A DNA stretch of 64,000 nt, taken from assembly GCA_001801995.1 (NCBI GenBank), contig MGZB01000025.1:62001-126000 (forward strand), in the 5' to 3' direction. This stretch comes from Gammaproteobacteria bacterium RIFOXYD12_FULL_61_37 (GTDB lineage: Bacteria; Pseudomonadota; Gammaproteobacteria; Chromatiales; Chromatiaceae). Shown here piece by piece: positions 18,367-26,273 of the stretch (position 1 is its first letter; each line of letters starts with the position of its first letter). The notes beneath the pieces were generated by a model, which was given only the letters and a program-made list of their open reading frames with translations, ran no database searches and was not told where the DNA came from. The position numbers and the translations under genes were made by a program.

Positions 18367-20085
18367 ATGGTCAATCGATTGATGATGGCGCAATCCGCCG
18401 TGGCGATGGGGTTCTGGAAATCTGCCGCCATTGTGGCACTTGCAGCGGTGGCCGCATTGACGACTCTGACGGCCGATGCCGCGACGAGACGGACGCGCCC
18501 CGCGCCGCCCCCCAAGGAGGCGGCAGTGGCGCGCGCCGCCGGTGAGCCGATCATGGCGATCGTGTCGATCAAGTCCCAGCAGGTCATTTTCTACGATGCC
18601 GAGGGCTGGATCCTGCGCGCGCCGGTGTCGACCGGCACCAAGGGGCGCGAGACGCCGGCGGGGGTCTTCGCCGTCATCGAGAAGGAAATGGATCACCACT
18701 CCAGCATGTATGACGATGCCTGGATGCCGCACATGCAACGCATCACTTGGAACGGCATCGCGCTGCACGGTGGTCCGCTGCCCGGCTATGCCGCCTCGCA
18801 CGGCTGTGTGCGGATGCCTTTCGGCTTTGCGGAGGGGCTGTACGACAAGACACGGATCGGGATGCGGGTGATCATCTCGCCGAACGATGCGGTCCCGGTC
18901 GAGTTTTCCCACCCGGCGCTCTTTGTGCCGAACGCGGAGGCCATCGCGGCCGCTCCCGCTCGTGCCATGCCGCTCGCTCGTGAGGCGGCGGAAGCCGCCA
19001 TGGCGGCCGACGATGCGAAGAGGGCCGCTGCGGAGGCGGCGCGCGAGGCGGCATCGCTCGCGGCGTTGCTGCGCAAGCTGGAATCACTCAAGAAGAGTGC
19101 CGAAGCCCAACTCGCACTCGCGGACAAGGCGATCGCCGCTGCGGATCAAGCCAAGGCGCGGGCCGAGGAGCGGCAGCAAAAGGCGGCTGCCAAGGTCGGG
19201 GAGCTGGCGGCGCAGATCGAGACCACTGCCGCCGCAAATGACGCCACCCAGACGAACGACGAAGCGAAGAATACCCTGCGGATTGCGGCGCTACGCAAAC
19301 TGGAAGCGATCAAGGCCCGTGCCGGCGCCGAACTCGCACTCGCCGAAAAGACGATCACCTCCGCGGATCAAGCCAAGGCGCGGGCCGAGGAGCGGCGGCA
19401 AAAGGCCGCTGCAAAGGCCGCAGAACTGGCGACGCAGATCGATACCGCCAGGTCAGACTCGGAGGCGAAGGTCGCTGACGCTGCTGCCGCAAAGGATGCC
19501 GTCAAGGCAGCCCAGATCAGGAAGGCCGAGACCGCCAAGGCAGTACTAGATGCGAGGCTAGCGTTCGAGCCGGTATCCGTCTACATCAGCCGCGCGACGC
19601 AGAAGCTTTACGTGCGGCGCAACACACATAAGCCGGCCCCGGACGGGGGCGGCGAGGTGTTCGACACGAGTATCGAGGTTCCGGTCACGATCCGCGATCC
19701 CGACATGCCCATCGGCACGCATGTGTTCACCGCGATGGCGCGCAACGATGCGGGTCTGCGCTGGACCGCAGTCACCATCAATGACGGAGACGATGCCAAG
19801 GACGCGCTCGACCGCATCACCATCCCGCAGGAAGTACTCGATCGCATCGCGCCGACCGCATTGCCGCGATCCTCGATCATCATCTCGGACGAGCCGCTGA
19901 GCCAGGAGACCAACTATCGCACCGAGTTTGTGGCGGTGCTCAGCAATCATCCGCAGGGCGGCTTCATTACGCGCAAGCCGACCGTGGTCCCCGTTGCGAG
20001 GGACAGCTTTTTCTCTTTTTTCGAATATAGAGACAGCCCCCGCAGACGGTGTTCAAATTGTTCGGAGGGGAGCCTCTTTCATTAA
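18367..20085 (+). CDS. L,D-transpeptidase (YkuD) with coiled-coil repeats and a degenerate second domain
   Basis: The 572-residue protein has an N-terminal signal (hydrophobic 20-37) and a catalytic YkuD domain with GIALHGGPLPGYAASHGCVRMP (His and nucleophile Cys both present). A long Ala/Glu/Lys coiled coil follows, containing two copies of a unit of about 50 residues 74 residues apart (LRKLESLKKSAEAQLALADK and LRKLEAIKARAGAELALAEK). Last comes a YkuD-like segment (VSVYISRATQKLYVRR, DPDMPIGTHVFTAM) without a catalytic cysteine. It would cross-link peptidoglycan. The architecture resembles alphaproteobacterial proteins. The last 20 or so residues (basic, Cys-rich) look like a junction artefact and lead into a repeat region, so transfer is possible. 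Confidence 0.85.
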   Translation: MVNRLMMAQSAVAMGFWKSAAIVALAAVAALTTLTADAATRRTRPAPPPKEAAVARAAGEPIMAIVSIKSQQVIFYDAEGWILRAPVSTGTKGRETPAGVFAVIEKEMDHHSSMYDDAWMPHMQRITWNGIALHGGPLPGYAASHGCVRMPFGFAEGLYDKTRIGMRVIISPNDAVPVEFSHPALFVPNAEAIAAAPARAMPLAREAAEAAMAADDAKRAAAEAAREAASLAALLRKLESLKKSAEAQLALADKAIAAADQAKARAEERQQKAAAKVGELAAQIETTAAANDATQTNDEAKNTLRIAALRKLEAIKARAGAELALAEKTITSADQAKARAEERRQKAAAKAAELATQIDTARSDSEAKVADAAAAKDAVKAAQIRKAETAKAVLDARLAFEPVSVYISRATQKLYVRRNTHKPAPDGGGEVFDTSIEVPVTIRDPDMPIGTHVFTAMARNDAGLRWTAVTINDGDDAKDALDRITIPQEVLDRIAPTALPRSSIIISDEPLSQETNYRTEFVAVLSNHPQGGFITRKPTVVPVARDSFFSFFEYRDSPRRRCSNCSEGSLFH

Positions 20086-20100
20086 ACCTTAAAAACCTAG

Positions 20101-20218
20101 TTGACCACGAAATACACGAAAACGAATCAAGCACTTGAGCGCATTCGTTCCTTCACCCATTCAGTGATAGGGAAAATACTTGTATCTACCTGAATACTCT
20201 CGTGTATTCCGTGGTTGA
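20101..20218. repeat. Inverted intergenic repeat (accacgaaatacacgaaa family)
   Basis: Imperfect arms at 20101-20121 and 20198-20218 (ttgaccacgaaatacacga.. against ..cgtgtattccgtggttga) enclose about 76 bp of lower GC. Short sequences of this kind recur between genes in many proteobacteria. It separates the L,D-transpeptidase gene from the convergent copA gene and could be a transcription end. No gene was seen in it. Confidence 0.6.
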
Positions 20219-20240
20219 AAAGAGGTTTACAGGTTAAAAA

Positions 20241-22433
20241 TCACCCCGCCGCCTTGCGTATCCGCAAGCTGTTGCCCACCACGAACAGGCTGGAGAGGCT
20301 CATGGCCAGGGCCGCCAGGGCGGGGTTGAGCATGAGGCCGGTGAAGGTGTAGAAGGCCCCGGCTGCGACGGGGATCAGGGCTGCGTTGTAGCCGAAGGCC
20401 CAGAAGAAGTTGCCCTTGATGGTGGACAGGGTCTTTTCGGCCAGCCGCCGGGCGCGGACCACCCCTTCGATGTCGCCCGATACCAGCAGCACGTCGCCCG
20501 CCTCCTGGGCGATGTCCGTCCCCGTGCCGAGGGCGAGGCCGACATCGGCCTGGCTCAGGGCAGGGGCGTCGTTGATGCCGTCGCCGACGAAGGCAACTTT
20601 GTACCCCTGCCCTTGCAGGCGCCGGATCTCCTCGACCTTCTGCTCCGGCGAAAGGCCAGCGAGAAAACCGCCGACTCCCGCCGACTCGGCCACTTCTCTG
20701 GCGGCCCCGATGACATCGCCAGTCAGCATGAGGGTTCCAATCCCCCGCTCTGTAAGGGCGGCAACCACCCCGGCCGCGTTGGCCTTGATCTGGTCCTTGA
20801 CCTGAATCCGGGCGCGATAGACCCCATCGACCGCCACATGGAGGGATGCCCCGCTCTGGGAGGGTTCGACCGCCTCCAGCGCAATACCGAGCCCGGCGAG
20901 CCAATCGGCCCGGCCGACGCAGACCTCGCTGCCTTCCACCTGGGCGCGAACGCCACGGCCCGTCTGGGTCTCGAAGCCGGCGGGTTCCGCCAGGGCGATG
21001 TCGCGTTCCCTGGCAGCGGTAACCAGCGACTTGCCAAGGGGGTGCTCGCTGTGCAGTTCGGCAGAGGCCGCCAGCCGCAACACCTGTACCTCCTCCATGC
21101 CGAAGGTCTCGATGCCGGAGACGACGGGCCGGCCTTCGGTGAGGGTCCCGGTCTTGTCGAACACCACCTTGTCAATATGAGCCAGGCGCTCCAGCGACTC
21201 GCCGTGGCGAAACAAAATTCCCTGCTCCGCGCCGCACCCCGTCGCTACCATCACGGCTGTGGGGGTGGCCAGGCCCATGGCGCAGGGACAGGCGATCACC
21301 AGCACGCTGACGGAGGCGACGAAGGCCTGGGCCAGCGCCTGCTCGCCGCCGAGGCCGTACCAGAGGGCGAAAGTGACGAGGGCCACCAGCATCACCAGGG
21401 GCACGAAGACCCCGGCGATACGATCCGCCATCTGCTGGATCGGCGGCTTGCTTGTCTGGGCCTCTTTCACCAGGCGGATGATGTGGGCCAGCCGGGTCGC
21501 CCCGCCGACCCGCTCGACTCGCACCTTGAGGGCGGAGTCCTGGGAGACGGTGCCGCAGGCGACCTCGTCGCCGTCCTGCTTGGCCACGGGCAGGGGCTCG
21601 CCGGTCAGCATGGCCTCGTCCACGTAGCCCCGGCTCTCCACCACCCGGCCGTCCACCGGCAACCGCTCGCCCGGACGCACCAGGATCAGGTCGCCGACCT
21701 TGAGGCTTTCCACCGGGACCTCGCGGTTCCCCTCCAGGAGGAAGGCCATGGCGGGCTGCAAGGCCATCAGCTTGCGCACAGCCTCGGAGACCTGCCGCTT
21801 GGCGCGGTCCTCCAGGTACTTGCCGAAGAGGATGAGGGTGACGATCAGGGCCGCGGCCTCGAAATAGCGGTTGGCCGTGCCGTGGGGAAAGACCTCGGGA
21901 ACCACCAGCGCCGTGAAGGAGTAGAACCAGGCGGCGGCGGAACCCAACGCTACCAGCGTGCTCATGCCGGGGCTGAGGTGGCGGATCTCGCTGAAGGCCT
22001 GGCGGAAGAATCGCCGCCCGGCGATGAACAACACGACGGCGGAGAGGACTGCCTCCACCCAGGGCCATGGCCCGGCGGGGGCCTGATGCATCGCCTCCGG
22101 CCCGGACCAGAGCATGGGGCCCATGGCCAGGATCAGTACGGGCAGGGACAAAATGGCGGCAAGCCAAAGGTCGAACGAGGGACCTGACCGCTCCTTATCC
22201 GTCCGTTCGGCCACAGCCACCTGATAGCCCGCCTTTTCCACTGCCTGGGAGAGGATCGCCGGGTCCAGCAGCTTGGCTTGGAAACGGACGAAGGCCTCGC
22301 CCGTCGCCAGGTTCACAACCGCCTCCTCGACCCCCTCCTGGCGCTTGAGAACACGCTCTACCCGCGCCGAGCAGGCGGCACAGCTCATGCCCTCGATTTG
22401 CAGCCGGATCTCGGCTCTGGCTCCCTGCTTCAC
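20241..22433 (-). CDS. copA: Copper-exporting P1B-type ATPase
   Basis: The 730-residue Cu+ pump has one N-terminal metal-binding domain (GMSCAAC, C18 and C21), eight expected TM helices, the ion motif CPC in [15 protein letters not shown], the phosphorylation site DKTGTLTEG, the SEHPLGKSL motif, and the hinge [16 protein letters not shown]. The last helix has MSLSS (the MxxSS marker of Cu+ pumps). GTG 22433 with GGAGG seven bases upstream is taken as the start, because the stretch upstream looks non-conserved and runs into copZ. It sits 25 bp downstream of copZ, which supplies Cu+. Confidence 0.94.
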   Translation of the reverse strand: MKQGARAEIRLQIEGMSCAACSARVERVLKRQEGVEEAVVNLATGEAFVRFQAKLLDPAILSQAVEKAGYQVAVAERTDKERSGPSFDLWLAAILSLPVLILAMGPMLWSGPEAMHQAPAGPWPWVEAVLSAVVLFIAGRRFFRQAFSEIRHLSPGMSTLVALGSAAAWFYSFTALVVPEVFPHGTANRYFEAAALIVTLILFGKYLEDRAKRQVSEAVRKLMALQPAMAFLLEGNREVPVESLKVGDLILVRPGERLPVDGRVVESRGYVDEAMLTGEPLPVAKQDGDEVACGTVSQDSALKVRVERVGGATRLAHIIRLVKEAQTSKPPIQQMADRIAGVFVPLVMLVALVTFALWYGLGGEQALAQAFVASVSVLVIACPCAMGLATPTAVMVATGCGAEQGILFRHGESLERLAHIDKVVFDKTGTLTEGRPVVSGIETFGMEEVQVLRLAASAELHSEHPLGKSLVTAARERDIALAEPAGFETQTGRGVRAQVEGSEVCVGRADWLAGLGIALEAVEPSQSGASLHVAVDGVYRARIQVKDQIKANAAGVVAALTERGIGTLMLTGDVIGAAREVAESAGVGGFLAGLSPEQKVEEIRRLQGQGYKVAFVGDGINDAPALSQADVGLALGTGTDIAQEAGDVLLVSGDIEGVVRARRLAEKTLSTIKGNFFWAFGYNAALIPVAAGAFYTFTGLMLNPALAALAMSLSSLFVVGNSLRIRKAAG

Positions 22434-22458
22434 CCTGCCGCCTCCATCTTTGGAGCCG

Positions 22459-22656
22459 TCAGATGACACGGGCGTCGTAACCCTTGTCTTCCACGGCGGA
22501 GACCAGCGCGGCGGCATCCACATCCCCCTCGACCGCCGCCTCGCCCTTCTCCAGATCCACCTGCACGGAACCGGCCCCAGCCACGCCCTTGATGGCCTGT
22601 TCCACGGCGGCCTTGCAATGGCCGCAATTCATGCCGTCGATTTTCAGTTTGATCAT
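22459..22656 (-). CDS. copZ: Copper chaperone, HMA domain
   Basis: The 65-residue single heavy-metal-associated domain has the motif [11 protein letters not shown] and a short acidic second half ([16 protein letters not shown]). It would carry Cu+ to the CopA ATPase encoded directly downstream. The ATG at 22656 follows GGAGACAAGATC. Length is typical of CopZ. Confidence 0.92.
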   Translation of the reverse strand: MIKLKIDGMNCGHCKAAVEQAIKGVAGAGSVQVDLEKGEAAVEGDVDAAALVSAVEDKGYDARVI

Positions 22657-22680
22657 GATCTTGTCTCCAGGTTAAAAATT

Positions 22681-23424
22681 TTACTGTTGCACCGTCCGCC
22701 CGCCGTCCACGGTAAGGATCTGGCCAGTGATGTATTCGGCGTCCCGCACCAGGAACAGGAGGGTGCGGGCGATGTCTTCCTCGCGGCCGGCTCGCCGCAG
22801 CACTGTTCTTTCCAGGATCTGGACCTTATGGTCCTCGGTCATTGCCTCTTCGGGCCAGAGGATCACACCCGGCGCCACCCCGTTGACCCGCACCTCCGGC
22901 CCCAGTTCCCTCGCCAAAGCCTTGACCATCATGGCGTTGCCTGCCTTGGCCATGGAATAGACCGGGAACCCCATTTTCGGCCGCTCCGCGTGAATATCCA
23001 CCAGATTGACGATACAACCGCCATGGAGACGCAGCAGGGGGGCGGCCGCCTGGGCGAGGAAGAAGGGGCCGCGCAGGTTGCTGTTCATCAGATCGTCCCA
23101 CTGCTCCGGGCCCACCTCGCCGACCGGGGTCGGAAAAAAGCTGGAGGCGTTGTTGACCAGGACATCCAGCCGCCCGAAGCTCTCCTGGGCCAGACGCGCC
23201 AAACCCTCCAGTTGATCGATCCGTCCCAGGTCGGCCCGCCCCAGGACAACCGAACCGGGCCGCTGCCCATTCAGGTCGTCTCGCAGCCGCTCGGCCCCGC
23301 CGAGGGAGTCGCGGTAGTGCAACACCAGATTCATTCCCTCGCCGTGCAGCATGCGCACGATGGCGGCCCCGATGCGGTGGGAGGCCCCTGTCACCAGAGC
23401 GGTCTTTCCGGTTAGTTCGATCAT
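22681..23424 (-). CDS. Pteridine reductase-like short-chain dehydrogenase
   Basis: The 247-residue SDR has the cofactor motif TGASHRIG (the arginine-containing TGX3RXG form of pteridine reductases), LVNNASSFFPTP, the catalytic YSMAKAG, and ITGQILTVDGG at the end. It probably reduces dihydropterin or dihydrofolate with NADPH, like FolM or PTR1. The folB-folK pair nearby fits a folate role. It lies 24 bp upstream of copZ on the same strand and may share a transcript, though no functional link is evident. Other SDR substrates cannot be excluded. Confidence 0.82.
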   Translation of the reverse strand: MIELTGKTALVTGASHRIGAAIVRMLHGEGMNLVLHYRDSLGGAERLRDDLNGQRPGSVVLGRADLGRIDQLEGLARLAQESFGRLDVLVNNASSFFPTPVGEVGPEQWDDLMNSNLRGPFFLAQAAAPLLRLHGGCIVNLVDIHAERPKMGFPVYSMAKAGNAMMVKALARELGPEVRVNGVAPGVILWPEEAMTEDHKVQILERTVLRRAGREEDIARTLLFLVRDAEYITGQILTVDGGRTVQQ

Positions 23425-23545
23425 AGGCCCTTGGAAAACGGTTGGTTAGAAGGGAGAATTCGGAGGTCGGAATAAATTCATGACCACATGCTTCAACTCC
23501 GAATCCTGTCCCTGACTTTACCCCAAGCGCCGCGTATTGACACCC

Positions 23546-24736
23546 ATGGACACCTCATTGAAATCCGCACTCAGCTCTCTGCCTGAGCCCGATCAGGACT
23601 CCCTTGAACTCAGCGGGCGGTTAACGGCCCTGATCCTGGAAGAAATGGCAGAGAACGGCGACCGCCTTCCCTTCGACCGCTACATGGAGCTGGCCCTTTA
23701 CGCCCCTGGTCTAGGCTATTACAGCAACGGCCTGCGCAAATTCGGCGAGGCGGGCGATTTCGTCACCGCCCCGGAGATTTCCCCGCTGTTCGGCCGCTGC
23801 ATCGCAGGCCAGTGCCGGGAGGCCATGGAACAACTCGGCGACTGCGACATCCTGGAATTCGGAGCCGGTTCGGGGCGCCTGGCGGCCGACATCTTGGCCG
23901 AGCTTGATCGCCTCGGGCATCCGCCCCAGCGCTACCTGATCCTGGAGTTGAGTGCCGCCTTACGCCAGCGGCAACAGTCGCTGCTGGCGGAAGAACTGCC
24001 CCATCTCGCCGGACGCGTCCAGTGGCTGAACCGCCTGCCGGAGCGCTTCCGGGGCGTCGTGGTCGCCAACGAGCTGATCGACGCCATGCCGGTGCAGCGC
24101 TTCCGCCTGTCGGAACAGGGCACCCAGGAGCAGTTCGTGCGATGGGAGGGGGAACGCCTGCAACCCTTCTGGGATGAACCTCGTACCCAGGGACTCGCCC
24201 AGTCCGTGGGTGCTTTGGCGGCGTGTTATGGGCTCCCGCCGGGCTACGAGTCTGAGATCAATCTCCGCGCCCGTGCCTGGATCGCTGAGTTGGCCGGTTG
24301 TCTTGAGGAGGGACTGGCCCTATTGATCGACTACGGCTACAGCGGGCGAGAGTTCCATCACCCGCAACGGGACCAGGGTACCCTGATCTGCCACTACCGC
24401 CACCGGGTGCATACCGATCCCTTCATCCTGCCGGGCCTGCAAGACATCACCGCCAACGTCGATTTCACCGCCCTCGCCGAGGCGGGGGAAACTGCGGGCT
24501 TCGAGCGGATCGCCTTCACCAGCCAGGCCTGGTTCCTGCTCGGCGGCGGCCTGGAACGCTTGCTCGCCGAACTCCCTGGCTTCGAACAGGACCCCCGCCG
24601 CCATCTGGGCCAACTCCAAGCCATCAAGCGACTGACCCTGCCTAACGAGATGGGGGAGCGCTTCAAGGTGCTGGGGCTGGCAAAAGGATTGAAGGCGCTA
24701 CCCTCCGGCCTGGCCTTCCATAGCCTGCCCCTGTGA
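23546..24736 (+). CDS. SAM-dependent methyltransferase, MidA/NDUFAF7 family (DUF185)
   Basis: The 396-residue protein shows family marks FDRYMELALYAPGLGYYS, FVTAPEISPLFGRC, ILEFGAGSGRLAADIL (SAM motif), VVANELIDAMPVQRF and LLIDYGYSGREFHHP. The mitochondrial relative methylates an arginine of complex I subunit NDUFS2; the bacterial target is unproven. ATG 23546 is preferred to the in-frame TTG at 23537, and no clear ribosome site is visible for either. The stop overlaps the start of the TauE/SafE permease (TGATG). Confidence 0.9.
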   Translation: MDTSLKSALSSLPEPDQDSLELSGRLTALILEEMAENGDRLPFDRYMELALYAPGLGYYSNGLRKFGEAGDFVTAPEISPLFGRCIAGQCREAMEQLGDCDILEFGAGSGRLAADILAELDRLGHPPQRYLILELSAALRQRQQSLLAEELPHLAGRVQWLNRLPERFRGVVVANELIDAMPVQRFRLSEQGTQEQFVRWEGERLQPFWDEPRTQGLAQSVGALAACYGLPPGYESEINLRARAWIAELAGCLEEGLALLIDYGYSGREFHHPQRDQGTLICHYRHRVHTDPFILPGLQDITANVDFTALAEAGETAGFERIAFTSQAWFLLGGGLERLLAELPGFEQDPRRHLGQLQAIKRLTLPNEMGERFKVLGLAKGLKALPSGLAFHSLPL

Positions 24737-25572
24737 TGAACGAGATCTTTTTCATCTATCTGGGAATCGGTGCCCTGACGGGGGTCCTGGCCGGTCTGCT
24801 GGGCGTCGGCGGTGGACTCGTCTTCGTGCCCTCGCTCTTTTACTGTTTCCGCGTACTGGGCTTCGATCAGGGACTGCTGTTGCATTTGGCACTGGGCACT
24901 TCCCTGGCTGCCATCTTCTTCATATCGCTCTCTTCGATACGGTCCCATCACCGGCGCGGTGCCCTGCGCTGGCCCTTGGCCCTGCAACTGGCCCCCGGCA
25001 TATTGCTCGGCACGCTGTTCGGCGCCTTGGTCGCGGATCATCTCAGCACCCTCTGGCTACAGCGGTTCTTCGCCCTCTTCGCCATCGGGGTCGGCCTCCA
25101 GATGCTGCTGAGTTACGGTGACGGTGACACTTTACTAAATACACTCGATAAAGTGCATTTAGTAAAGTGTCACCGTAATTCCGGTCGGCTTGGCCAATCC
25201 CTGGCCGGGGCTGTTATCGGCCTGGTCTCGGCCTTGACCGGTATCGGCGGCGGCTCGCTGACCGTTCCCTTTCTTACGGCCTGCCGTGTCCCGATCCGCG
25301 AGGCGGTTGCTACCTCCAGTGCCTGCGGCCTGCCCATCGCCCTGGCGGGGACAGCCGGTTACCTCTGGACGGGCTGGAACCATCCCCTGTTGCCGCCCCA
25401 GAGTTTCGGTTATATCCACTGGCCCGCCGTGGCCGGGCTCGCTATCGCGGGTGTTCTCTCCGCCCCTTTTGGCGCTTATCTGGCCCATACGCTGCCCACC
25501 CGCCTGTTGAAGCGGTTCTTCGGGCTGCTCTTGGTGATTCTGGGAGCGCGGATGATTTCCCTGACTCCTTAA
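24736..25572 (+). CDS. TauE/SafE family permease with an in-frame palindromic repeat insertion
   Basis: The 278-residue membrane protein has two homologous halves, each opening with the family glycine motif (GLLGVGGGLVFVPSL and ALTGIGGGSLTVPFL), and about eight TM helices. It would export or import a sulfonate, sulfite or similar anion; the substrate is unknown. Between the halves the protein contains a segment of about 19 residues (GDTLLNTLDKVHLVKCHRN) encoded by a REP-like palindrome at 25121-25176. The reading frame is kept, and the insert falls in the loop joining the two halves, where it is most tolerable. The gene is coupled to the upstream MidA-like gene. Confidence 0.88.
   Translation: MNEIFFIYLGIGALTGVLAGLLGVGGGLVFVPSLFYCFRVLGFDQGLLLHLALGTSLAAIFFISLSSIRSHHRRGALRWPLALQLAPGILLGTLFGALVADHLSTLWLQRFFALFAIGVGLQMLLSYGDGDTLLNTLDKVHLVKCHRNSGRLGQSLAGAVIGLVSALTGIGGGSLTVPFLTACRVPIREAVATSSACGLPIALAGTAGYLWTGWNHPLLPPQSFGYIHWPAVAGLAIAGVLSAPFGAYLAHTLPTRLLKRFFGLLLVILGARMISLTP
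25121..25176. repeat. REP-like palindrome inside a coding sequence
   Basis: A 24-bp stem (acggtgacactttactaaat.. against its complement, one mismatch) encloses an 8-nt loop at 25145-25152. The flanking sequence on the left carries an extra ggtgac. A diverged half copy occurs at 47644-47671. The form (stem-loop with GGTGAC ends, A/T-rich core) fits REP elements mobilised by RAYT-type transposases, but no such transposase is in the window. Confidence 0.85.
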
Positions 25573-25785
25573 CGTCCCAAAGGCACACAAAATTGCGAAC
25601 CCAGGGTTCTACCTCAGCCTTTTTTAGACAGGAGCCAGGCGAGACCTCTAACAAACCGCCACGCGAGTTTCACTTTAATGACTTGTCATGCCGATGCAAA
25701 GAGTGGTTAGCTATCGCTTGTAGCCACCCTGAATCAGGGTTCATACGGATTTAACAGCAATTCATGAGGAATCGAGGATAGTACG

Positions 25786-26238
25786 ATGGCCGAGCAAATG
25801 GTGGATGTCTTTGCCCAGGAGCGCCGCTTTGGCACCCAAGAGCTGATCGATGAGCTTCTGTCGGAAAGACAAGAGGTGCTGGTGCTTTTTTGCAGACTGG
25901 CGGGCATTGATCCCTATAATCACGAAAAATCCATCCTGGATGAATTGCGCGACTTCTGCGAGATATTGGTCGACTACACGGCCCTGACCCATTTCGAGAT
26001 CTATGAGCGCATCCTGGAGGGGAAAGAGCGCCGCCAGAACGTGATCGAGACGGCGGAGGAAGTTCACCCCCGGATTTCGGAGCTGACGACGGAAATCGTT
26101 GCCTTCAACGACAAATACGATGAATCGGATCATGCCCTGATCCTGAACCACCTTGAGAATGACCTCTCCCAACTGGGAATGATTCTGGCCAATCGTATCG
26201 AACTGGAGGACCGGATCATCAGGGCCTTGCAGGAATGA
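25786..26238 (+). CDS. rsd: Rsd/AlgQ-family regulator of sigma 70
   Basis: The 150-residue all-helical protein has the family segments QELIDELLSERQEVLVLFCRLAG, LRDFCEILVDYTALTHFEIYERI and HLENDLSQLG. Rsd binds the housekeeping sigma factor and favours alternative sigma factors in stationary phase; AlgQ also affects alginate and other traits in pseudomonads. The ATG follows GAGGATAGTACG. The next gene starts 35 bp downstream and may be co-transcribed. The 213-bp space upstream shows only a short ccctgaatcaggg palindrome near 25729. Confidence 0.88.
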   Translation: MAEQMVDVFAQERRFGTQELIDELLSERQEVLVLFCRLAGIDPYNHEKSILDELRDFCEILVDYTALTHFEIYERILEGKERRQNVIETAEEVHPRISELTTEIVAFNDKYDESDHALILNHLENDLSQLGMILANRIELEDRIIRALQE

Positions 26239-26273
26239 TCCCCACCGCTCACCCACAGGACCGCTAGCGGTAG

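Noticed and set aside
20613-22187. Plus-strand open frame of 524 codons opposite copA
   Set aside because: It is antisense to a P-type ATPase with intact motifs, and its His/Gly/Gln-rich translation has no family features.
25573-25785. Possible tRNA, riboswitch or small gene between the TauE-like gene and rsd
   Set aside because: Apart from a short ccctgaatcaggg palindrome near 25729 no cloverleaf, riboswitch core or open frame with a ribosome site is visible.
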